This document shows positions 57,849 to 64,000 of a stretch of 64,000 nucleotides of DNA, one piece after another. The notes beneath the pieces are model-generated. The model was not told where the DNA came from. It searched no databases and was given only the letters and a program-made list of their open reading frames with translations. This stretch comes from CAWFPR01 sp963817635 (lineage in GTDB: Bacteria; Acidobacteriota; Vicinamibacteria; Vicinamibacterales; 2-12-FULL-66-21). A program made the position numbers and the translations under genes. Numbering within the stretch: the first letter of the stretch is position 1; every line of letters begins with the position of its first letter. The stretch is from positions 124,001 through 188,000 of the forward strand of contig CAWFPR010000001.1 of the NCBI GenBank assembly GCA_963817635.1, in the 5' to 3' direction.

Positions 57849-57944
57849 TCAGCGGGCCGCTGTCGTCGTCTTCTTGCGTGAGCTCCGGCGCCGGATGTAG
57901 AACACACCAACGATGCCGATCAGAACTGCGAAAATCGGAAACAT
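57849..57944 (-). CDS. 31-residue single-pass membrane mini-protein
   Basis: ATG 57942-57944 begins MFPIFAVLIGIVGVFYIRRR and the protein ends SSRKKTTTAAR before a TGA at 57849-57851. It comprises one hydrophobic helix of about 16 residues followed by a strongly basic tail, predicting an N-out/C-in inner-membrane peptide. A perfect AGGAGG lies seven bases upstream (57951-57956), far stronger than most ribosome-binding sites in this window. No toxin/antitoxin partner or family is recognised. The gene sits alone between the aminopeptidase and the asparaginase-domain gene, antisense to both. The rest of the gap (57736-58112) shows nothing else recognisable. Confidence 0.6.
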   Translation of the reverse strand: MFPIFAVLIGIVGVFYIRRRSSRKKTTTAAR

Positions 57945-58112
57945 CCACAAACCTCCTGGGTGCCCGCCTCCAAGGCAAGCGGAGTGCCGCAACCCGGTGG
58001 AATCCGGTAAGTCGTTGACCGCCGAACGCTTCTGCCCCACGCGGTCCGGCCCGGCAGTACAATGAACGGCGACTCGGCTACCCCGAATCGTGCGTAGACC
58101 TGCAGTTTCGTC

Positions 58113-58601
58113 ATGACCATCAGAATCCTCGTGACCGGCGGCACGTTCGACAAGGAATACGACGAACTGACCGGCCGGCTGTACTTTCGCCAGAGCCACC
58201 TCCCCGAAATGCTCCGCCTCGGACGATGCCGGATCGACCTGGAGGTCGAGACCGTCATGATGGCCGACAGCCTCGACCTCGACGACGCCGGCCGGGCGCG
58301 AATCGTGGAACGGGCGCGGGTCTGCCCGGAACGGGCAATCGTCGTCACGCACGGCACCGACACGATGTGCGAGACCGGACAGGCGTTCGCGGCGGCGGAC
58401 CTCCCGGACAAGACGATCGTGCTGACTGGGGCAATGGTGCCCTATGCCTTCGGGAGCTCCGACGGCCTGTTCAATCTGGGCAGTGCGCTGTCGTTCGTGC
58501 AGGTGCTGCCGCCCGGAGTCTATGTCGCGATGAACGGCCAGCGGTTCCGATGGGATCGCGTGCGCAAGAACAGGACGACCGGGGTCTTCGAAGCCGTATG
58601 A
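58113..58601 (+). CDS. Asparaginase N-terminal domain protein
   Basis: 162 residues, about half the length of L-asparaginases. It contains the first catalytic threonine region (IRILVTGGTFDKEYDELTGR), and the second motif (VVTHGTDTMCETGQAFAAA) with its Thr-Asp pair, and KTIVLTGAMVPYAFGSSDG, where the Lys of the second triad would lie. The C-terminal domain is absent; such short forms exist across bacteria and their activity is not established. Its last codons overlap the aminotransferase start (ATGA), so the two are co-translated. Confidence 0.82.
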   Translation: MTIRILVTGGTFDKEYDELTGRLYFRQSHLPEMLRLGRCRIDLEVETVMMADSLDLDDAGRARIVERARVCPERAIVVTHGTDTMCETGQAFAAADLPDKTIVLTGAMVPYAFGSSDGLFNLGSALSFVQVLPPGVYVAMNGQRFRWDRVRKNRTTGVFEAV

Positions 58602-59746
58602 CGCCCCACATCGAGTCGAAGCTGCCGTCGGTCGGGACGACGATCTTCACCGTGATGTCGCGGCTGGCCAGCGAGCTCGGCGCGATCAACCTCTCGCAGG
58701 GGTTCCCGGACTTCGACTGCGACCCCGCGCTCGTCGATGCCGTCGCGCGGCACATGCGCGCCGGGCAGAACCAGTACGCGCCGATGCAGGGCGTCCTGCC
58801 GCTGCGTCAGGCGATCGCGCGCAAGTTCGAACACTTTCACGACCGGCGGTACGACCCCGACAGCGAGGTCACCGTCACCTCCGGCGGCACGGAGGCGATC
58901 TTCGACGCCGTATCGGCAGTCGTCCGTCAGGGCGACGAAGTGATCGTGCTCGAGCCGTGCTACGACTCGTACATTCCCGCCATCGTGCTCAGCGGCGGCT
59001 CTCCGGTGGTCGTCACCCTGCGGCCTCCCGACTACGCCGTGGACTGGGACGCGGTCGGGGGGGCCATCACCCCGCGCACGCGCCTGCTGATGCTCAACTC
59101 GCCGCACAACCCGACGGGCGCCGTCTTGGGACCCGACGACATCCGGGCCCTCCGCGCGCTCGTGCGCGGGACCAGCCTGCTCATCGTCAGCGACGAGGTG
59201 TACGAGCACATCATCTTCGACGGCGTGCAGCACGAGAGCATGGCGCGCTACCCCAATCTGGCCGGCCGCAGCTTCATCATCGGATCGTTCGGCAAGATCT
59301 ATCACGTCACCGGCTGGAAGATGGGCTACGCGGTCGCGCCCGCGCCGCTCTCGGCGGAGTTCCGCAAGGTTCACCAGTTCGTGACCTTCGCGAGCAACAC
59401 TCCGGTGCAGTTCGCGCTCGCCGATTTCCTGGCCGACCCGCGGGGACTGGCCGGCCTCGCGCCCTTCTACCAGGCCAAGCGCGATCTCTTCCTGCGGCTG
59501 ATGCAGGGATCGCGCTTCACGCCGCTGACCTCGCACGGCAGCTACTTCCAGTTGATGGACTACTCGGCGATTACCGATGAAGACGACGCGGGATTTGCGA
59601 TCCGCTTGACGAAGGAGCACGGCGTGGCGTCGATCCCGACCTCGCCGTTCCTGTCGCGCTCCGAGGCGCCGAAGGTCGTGCGGTTCTGCTTTGCGAAGAA
59701 GGACGAGACGCTCGAACGCGCCGCCGAACGGCTCCGGCGCGTCTAA
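58598..59746 (+). CDS. PLP-dependent class I/II aminotransferase (methionine / kynurenine aminotransferase-like)
   Basis: Intact, 382 residues. The N-terminal INLSQGFPDFDCDPALVDAV, followed by QYAPMQGVLPLRQAIARKFE and VTSGGTEAIFDAV, is typical of the class that includes methionine aminotransferase YbdL and kynurenine/glutamine transaminase. The substrate-binding NSPHNPTGAVL, the Asp/Tyr pair in LLIVSDEVYEHIIFDG, and the PLP lysine in IIGSFGKIYHVTGWKMGYAV are present. The C-terminus VVRFCFAKKDETLERAAERL carries the carboxylate-binding Arg. Likely converts an aromatic or sulfur amino acid to its 2-oxoacid; exact substrate not determined. Confidence 0.9.
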   Translation: MTPHIESKLPSVGTTIFTVMSRLASELGAINLSQGFPDFDCDPALVDAVARHMRAGQNQYAPMQGVLPLRQAIARKFEHFHDRRYDPDSEVTVTSGGTEAIFDAVSAVVRQGDEVIVLEPCYDSYIPAIVLSGGSPVVVTLRPPDYAVDWDAVGGAITPRTRLLMLNSPHNPTGAVLGPDDIRALRALVRGTSLLIVSDEVYEHIIFDGVQHESMARYPNLAGRSFIIGSFGKIYHVTGWKMGYAVAPAPLSAEFRKVHQFVTFASNTPVQFALADFLADPRGLAGLAPFYQAKRDLFLRLMQGSRFTPLTSHGSYFQLMDYSAITDEDDAGFAIRLTKEHGVASIPTSPFLSRSEAPKVVRFCFAKKDETLERAAERLRRV

Positions 59747-59880
59747 GGGCGCCAACCGGGGACTGGCCACCGTCTCCCGGCACACGGAGGCCGGCGTCGG
59801 ATATCCGTCAGGACCTTCCGAGACCCGCAAAAAGCTCAGCAAAACGACCCGGGACGCAGGTTGCATGTAGTTACTATCCC

Positions 59881-60807
59881 GTGGTCACCGGCCTCATCGC
59901 CCACGTCGATCGCAGCGCCGTTCACGACGGGCCTGGCGTGCGCACGGTCGTGTTCTTCAAGGGCTGCCCCCTCCGCTGCCACTGGTGCCACAGCCCGGAA
60001 ACCCAGTCGCCGCGCGCCGAAGTGGTGCTCCACGCGGAGCGCTGCCTGAACTGCGGCGCGTGCGAGGCCGCCTGCGGGCACGACGCCATCGTCGCCGGGC
60101 GGACGTCGGCCGCGAGCACGCCCGGCCGGGGTGTCAACCGCTCGCGGTGCCGCGTCTGCGGCGAGTGCGTCGTCGCGTGCCCGACCGGCGCGAGGACCAT
60201 CGTCGGACGCGCGGTGACGGTCGAGGCGATGATCGACGAGATCGAGCGCGACACGATTTTCCACGATCACTCTCGCGGCGGCGTGACGATGTCGGGCGGC
60301 GAACCGCTCAACCAGCCGCGGTTCCTCGAGGCGCTGCTCGCCGGCTGCCACGAGCGCCGCATCCACACGGCCGTCGAGACCTGCGGCTACGCGCCCCCGC
60401 GCACCCTGCTCGCTGTCGCGAAGTGGACGGACCTGTTCCTCTACGACCTGAAGCTGATGGACGACGTTCGCCACCGCGCGGCCACGGGACAGTCGAACCG
60501 GTGCATCCTCGAGAACCTGCGGCTGCTCTGCGGCCGCCATCCCGCGGTGCGGGTGCGGGTGCCGCTCGTCGGTGGCGTCAACGACGACCGGCCGAACATT
60601 CGCGCGATCGGCGCGTTTCTCGCCGACCTGCCGGTAACGGCCATCGACATCCTGCCCTACCACTCGGCAGGGGTCGCGAAGTACGAGCGGCTCGACCGCC
60701 GCTCACCGCTCGATGAGTCCGCGATTCCGTCGCCCGAGACGATCGCGATGGCGGTCGAGACGCTGTCGCGCTGCGGTCTCGACGTACAGGTTGGAGGTAT
60801 GCGATGA
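59881..60807 (+). CDS. Glycyl-radical enzyme activating enzyme (radical SAM), HypE-like
   Basis: 308 residues from GTG 59881. The radical SAM cysteines are Cys29, Cys33 and Cys36 in FFKGCPLRCHWCHSPETQ. Two further ferredoxin-type 4Fe-4S sites follow, CLNCGACEAACGHDAIV and CRVCGECVVACPTGART, which are the auxiliary clusters of GRE activases. VTMSGGEPLNQPRFLEALL is the SAM-binding GGE-type motif. The stop overlaps the start of the glycyl-radical enzyme as ATGA with a strong GGAGG six to seven bases before it, so the pair is coupled. It would install the glycyl radical on Gly760 of that enzyme using SAM. The intergenic 59747-59880 contains no other feature recognised. Confidence 0.92.
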   Translation: MVTGLIAHVDRSAVHDGPGVRTVVFFKGCPLRCHWCHSPETQSPRAEVVLHAERCLNCGACEAACGHDAIVAGRTSAASTPGRGVNRSRCRVCGECVVACPTGARTIVGRAVTVEAMIDEIERDTIFHDHSRGGVTMSGGEPLNQPRFLEALLAGCHERRIHTAVETCGYAPPRTLLAVAKWTDLFLYDLKLMDDVRHRAATGQSNRCILENLRLLCGRHPAVRVRVPLVGGVNDDRPNIRAIGAFLADLPVTAIDILPYHSAGVAKYERLDRRSPLDESAIPSPETIAMAVETLSRCGLDVQVGGMR

Positions 60808-63161
60808 GGCCTCGTGTAGCACAGCTGCGCGACCAGAGTCTGAGCACGGCGCCGTGGCTGTCGCACGAGCGCGCGGTGCTCCTGACCGACTTCTACGAGA
60901 ACGCGCCGGCGGCCTCGGCGCCGATGACGCGGGCGCTGGCCTTCGCGCACCTGATGGAGCACAAGGCCGTCCATGTCGGCGACGGCGAGCTGATCGTCGG
61001 CGAACGGGGTCCGGCGCCCAAAGGCACCCCGACCTACCCTGAGCTGTGCTGCCACTCCCTGGCGGACCTGGACGTCCTGCACACCCGGGAGAAGATCGCC
61101 TATCGGGTATCGGACGAAGCGCGCGCGGCGTATCGCGATCGCGTCATTCCGTTCTGGAGCGGACGATCGATGCGCGACCGGCTGTTCGCGCAGATGACGC
61201 CCGCCTGGAAGGCCGCCTACGAGGCCGGCGTGTTCACCGAGTTCATGGAGCAGCGCGCACCCGGCCACACGGTGCTCGACGGCAAGATCTACAGCCGCGG
61301 AGTCCGCGACTTCCAGGACGACATCCGGCAGGCGCTCGCCGCCCTCGACGACGTCAACGATCCGCGTGCCTATGACAAGCGCGAGGAGCTGCGCGCGATG
61401 CACGTCGCCGCCGACGCGATCGTCCGTTTCGCCGCGCGGCACGCCGAGCGCGCGCGGGCGCGCGCTGCCGAAGAGCCCCGTGCGGAGCGGCGGGCGGAGC
61501 TGGAACGGATCGCCGCGGCCTGCACGCGCGTGCCGGCGTTCGCGCCGCGCACCTTCCACGAAGCGCTTCAGGCGTACTGGTTCGTGCACCTCGGCGTCAT
61601 CACGGAACTCAACACGTGGGACGCCTTCAATCCGGGCCACCTCGACCAGCATCTCTATCCGTTCTACCGCGCGGATCTCGATGCCGGCAGGCTGACCGTC
61701 GACGACGCGCGTGAACTGCTCCAGTGCTTCTGGGTGAAGTTCAACAACCAGCCGGCACCCCCGAAGGTGGGTGTGACGGCGGCCGAGAGCGGCACCTACA
61801 CCGACTTCGCGAACATCAACACCGGCGGGCTCACGCCCGAGGGCGCCGATGGCGTGAACGATCTCAGCTACCTCATTCTGGACGTCATCGACGAGATGCG
61901 CCTCCTCCAGCCCTCGTCGAACATCCAGGTGAGCCGGAAGAGTCCCGATCGCTTCATTCACCGCGCCTGCGAGATCGTCCGCAAGGGCTGGGGCCAGCCC
62001 TCGATGTTCAACGCCGACGCCGTCGTCGACGAGCTGCTTCGACAGGGGAAATCGCTCCGCGATGCGCGGGCGGGCGGCACGAGCGGGTGTGTCGAAACCG
62101 GGGCGTTCGGCAAGGAGGCGTACTGGCTGACGGGCTACTTCAACCTGCCGAAAGTGCTGGAGCTTGCTTTGAACGACGGGCTCGATCCCGCCACAGGTGT
62201 CCGGGTCGGGGTGCCGACCGGAACGCTGTCGGCCTGCACCGGCTTCGAGCAGGTGATGGGCGCGTTCACGACGCAGCTCGATCACCTCGCGACGGTGAAG
62301 ATTGGCGGCGCGAACGTCATCGAGCGGCTGTACGCCACCTACATGCCGGCCCCATTCCTGTCGATCCTGACAGACGACTGCATCGCGGCGGGGCGCGACT
62401 ACAACGCCGGCGGAGCGCGCTACAACACGACCTACATCATGCCGGTCGGCATCGCGACGGTCACCGACAGCCTGTCGGCGATTCGCTGTCACGTCTTCGA
62501 ACAGCCGGCGCTCGCGCCCGACCAGCTCTCGCGGGCGCTGGCGCGCAACTTCGACGGCGACGAACCGGCGCGCGCGCGTCTCTGGAACAAGACGCCGCGC
62601 TACGGCAACGACGATGCGGCGGCCGACGACATGCTCGCGGCCGTCTTCGAGGCGGTGTATGCCGCCATCGAGGGCAAGCCGAACGCCCGCGGCGGACGGT
62701 TCCACGTCAACTACCTGTCGACCACGTGCCACGTCTATTTCGGCTCGAAGGTCGGCGCCACGCCGGACGGGCGGCGTGCGTTCGAACCGGTGTCGGAGGG
62801 GATTTCACCCGTTCAGGGCACCGACCGTCGCGGCCCGACGGCCGTGCTGCGCTCGGCCGCGCGCATCGACCACACGCGCACCGGCGGGACGCTGCTGAAT
62901 CAGAAATTCTCGCCCGACGCGCTCGCGAGCGACGCGGACCTCGACCGCCTGGTCAGCCTGGTCCGCGGGTACTTCTCGCTTGGCGGCCATCACATCCAGT
63001 TCAACGTCGTCACGGCGGCGACGCTGCGCGAGGCGCAGGCGCACCCCGAACGCCACCGCGACCTCATCGTCCGGGTCGCCGGCTACAGCGACTACTTCTG
63101 CGACCTGACAAAACCGCTCCAGGACGAGATCATCAGCCGGACCGAACACCCGGGGGTGTAG
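60804..63161 (+). CDS. Glycyl-radical enzyme, trans-4-hydroxy-L-proline dehydratase-like (HypD)
   Basis: 785 residues, intact. Nearly every block recalls trans-4-hydroxyproline dehydratase: DGELIVGERGPAPKGTPTYP, EAGVFTEFMEQRAPGHTVLD, CFWVKFNNQPAPPKVGVTAA and ESGTYTDFANINTGGL. The thiyl Cys429 and Glu431 are in GGTSGCVETGAFGKEAYW, and the radical Gly760 is in LIVRVAGYSDYF near the C-terminus. This enzyme dehydrates trans-4-hydroxyproline to pyrroline-5-carboxylate, which ProC can reduce to proline; no proC is nearby. The resemblance is from memory of the family, so a related hydroxyproline-like substrate is possible. It is oxygen-sensitive, implying at least transient anoxia for the organism. 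Confidence 0.85.
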   Translation: MRPRVAQLRDQSLSTAPWLSHERAVLLTDFYENAPAASAPMTRALAFAHLMEHKAVHVGDGELIVGERGPAPKGTPTYPELCCHSLADLDVLHTREKIAYRVSDEARAAYRDRVIPFWSGRSMRDRLFAQMTPAWKAAYEAGVFTEFMEQRAPGHTVLDGKIYSRGVRDFQDDIRQALAALDDVNDPRAYDKREELRAMHVAADAIVRFAARHAERARARAAEEPRAERRAELERIAAACTRVPAFAPRTFHEALQAYWFVHLGVITELNTWDAFNPGHLDQHLYPFYRADLDAGRLTVDDARELLQCFWVKFNNQPAPPKVGVTAAESGTYTDFANINTGGLTPEGADGVNDLSYLILDVIDEMRLLQPSSNIQVSRKSPDRFIHRACEIVRKGWGQPSMFNADAVVDELLRQGKSLRDARAGGTSGCVETGAFGKEAYWLTGYFNLPKVLELALNDGLDPATGVRVGVPTGTLSACTGFEQVMGAFTTQLDHLATVKIGGANVIERLYATYMPAPFLSILTDDCIAAGRDYNAGGARYNTTYIMPVGIATVTDSLSAIRCHVFEQPALAPDQLSRALARNFDGDEPARARLWNKTPRYGNDDAAADDMLAAVFEAVYAAIEGKPNARGGRFHVNYLSTTCHVYFGSKVGATPDGRRAFEPVSEGISPVQGTDRRGPTAVLRSAARIDHTRTGGTLLNQKFSPDALASDADLDRLVSLVRGYFSLGGHHIQFNVVTAATLREAQAHPERHRDLIVRVAGYSDYFCDLTKPLQDEIISRTEHPGV

Positions 63162-63166
63162 AACGG

Positions 63167-64000
63167 CTACCTGAACAGCCGTTCGTTCCGGATCAACTCG
63201 CGCGTCGTGCTGTTCGCATGCTGCCGAGCCAGTTGAATGCGCGCCGCCCGGTCGGGCTCGTTCAGCAGCACACTCACCTGCGCGCGCTTGAAGAGCGCCA
63301 TCGGGTAGTCAGGCGATGCCGGGCGCACGCGGTCGAGTGCGGCGCGCGCCTCGTCCAGCCGGCGCGCCGCCAGGTAGAGCACACCCAGCTCGAGGTCGTG
63401 GGTGAACGCCGGTCCCTGCTGCGACCGCGCGCGCTCGAAGGCGTCGATCGCGACCGGCGTCTGTCCTGCCCGCATCGCCAGTTCGCCCAGTGCCTCGAGT
63501 TCCACGGGCGCCGCTGGACGCTCGGCGTAGACCTGCTGTCGAAGCCGGATCGCCTCCTCCACGCGGCCCTGGCGTTCGCGGATGTCCGCCAGTCCGTCGA
63601 GCGCCGCCAGGCGATGGGGATCCTCCGTCAGCACCTGCTGCAGCAGCGACTCGGCGCGCGCCCAGTCGCGCCCGCGCGCGAGGTGCAGCGCGTAGTAGAG
63701 CCGCACGTCGATCGACTTCGGCGCAAGCTCGCTGGCCTTCCGGAACGCTGCCACGGCTTCGGCGTCGTGCCCCAGCGACGACTGCGCCGTCGCCAGCCGG
63801 AGCGTGGCGTCGAGGTTGCCCGGGTCGGCGGCCAGGATCTCGCGCAGCAGCGGGATCACGTCCGCGTACTGGTGCGCGGTGAACAGGCCCGAGGCGCGGT
63901 CGATCAACGGAAACAGGCGGGTCATGTCCGCGGGCCGCGGCGCATCCGCGCGGACGGCCGGCGCGGCCGTGGCGCCCACGTAGCCGAGGCTCGCGAGCCG
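63167..64000 (-). CDS. TPR-repeat protein, C-terminal part (sulfatase-TPR type likely; partial)
   Basis: Open to the right edge of the window, so only the C-terminal 277 residues are seen. The first visible residues, RLASLGYVGATAAPAVRADA, recall the sulfatase-domain ending followed by a linker in Acidobacteriota sulfatase-TPR fusions. At least five TPR-like units follow (for example FTAHQYADVIPLLREILAAD, AVAAFRKASELAPKSIDVRL, ARAESLLQQVLTEDPHRLAA, RVEEAIRLRQQVYAERPAAP). It ends TTRELIRNERLFR with a stop at 63167-63169, five bases from the end of the convergent dehydratase gene. Function beyond protein-protein interaction cannot be judged without the missing N-terminus. Confidence 0.75.
   Translation of the reverse strand, partial: RLASLGYVGATAAPAVRADAPRPADMTRLFPLIDRASGLFTAHQYADVIPLLREILAADPGNLDATLRLATAQSSLGHDAEAVAAFRKASELAPKSIDVRLYYALHLARGRDWARAESLLQQVLTEDPHRLAALDGLADIRERQGRVEEAIRLRQQVYAERPAAPVELEALGELAMRAGQTPVAIDAFERARSQQGPAFTHDLELGVLYLAARRLDEARAALDRVRPASPDYPMALFKRAQVSVLLNEPDRAARIQLARQHANSTTRELIRNERLFR

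Noticed and set aside
60657..62732. 691-residue minus-strand ORF antisense to the glycyl-radical enzyme
   Set aside because: Shadow of a gene with all catalytic motifs on the plus strand.

Overview
The window is very GC-rich, mostly coding, and reads as a chromosomal segment of an Acidobacteriota, most likely of the Vicinamibacteria type. This is inferred from four large duplicated-type MacB/FtsX permeases (the ADOP family), the composition, and the style of the exopolysaccharide cluster; no rRNA or other marker is present. At least sixteen genes, including single-copy housekeeping genes (ruvA, ruvB, yebC), have their conserved sequence split between two or three frames. The simplest reading is residual 1-base indels from sequencing or assembly, so I give whole-gene spans and mark the break points.

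Layout. 1-5524 (minus): yebC-ruvC-ruvA-ruvB-fabH, then a conserved protein and a LigD-type polymerase domain running off the left edge; most starts and stops overlap. 5652-6821 (minus): a methyltransferase and an orphan PqqD/RRE-domain protein. 7092-11988 (plus) and 30459-12217 (minus) face each other and form one exopolysaccharide locus. The plus arm has an exported carboxypeptidase-regulatory-like protein, a Wzz/BY-kinase, an O-antigen ligase-like protein and a HAD-like phosphatase. The minus arm is an approximately 18 kb, almost gapless operon: a degenerate sigma-54-activator-like protein, an outer-membrane barrel, a Wza-type export protein, nine glycosyltransferases, a second O-antigen ligase/polymerase, a methyltransferase, a CDP-paratose-epimerase-like enzyme, an initiating sugar transferase and a geranylgeranyl-reductase-family flavoprotein.

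30709-33773: a methyltransferase converging on a fused branched-chain 2-oxoacid dehydrogenase E1 alpha-beta. 33786-39275: a segment bracketed by a 66-bp direct repeat. It holds an ADOP permease, a putative lipoprotein, a cysteine-rich mini-protein, an IS481-like remnant and a truncated response regulator, and looks like a mobile or rearranged segment. 39243-46498 (minus): FkbM methyltransferase, thioredoxin, ADOP permease, membrane protein, glycosyltransferase and flippase. 46522-57735 (plus): methyltransferase, amidohydrolase, two ADOP permeases, a GT87-like mannosyltransferase and an M1 aminopeptidase. 57849-57944: a 31-residue membrane mini-protein with a perfect Shine-Dalgarno. 58113-63161 (plus): asparaginase domain, PLP aminotransferase, and a glycyl-radical pair closely resembling trans-4-hydroxyproline dehydratase and its activase. 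63167-64000 (minus): the C-terminal part of a TPR protein running off the right edge.

Together the window shows DNA repair, surface polysaccharide synthesis and export, and amino-acid/peptide catabolism with an oxygen-sensitive step. I saw no tRNA, rRNA, CRISPR array or replication origin.
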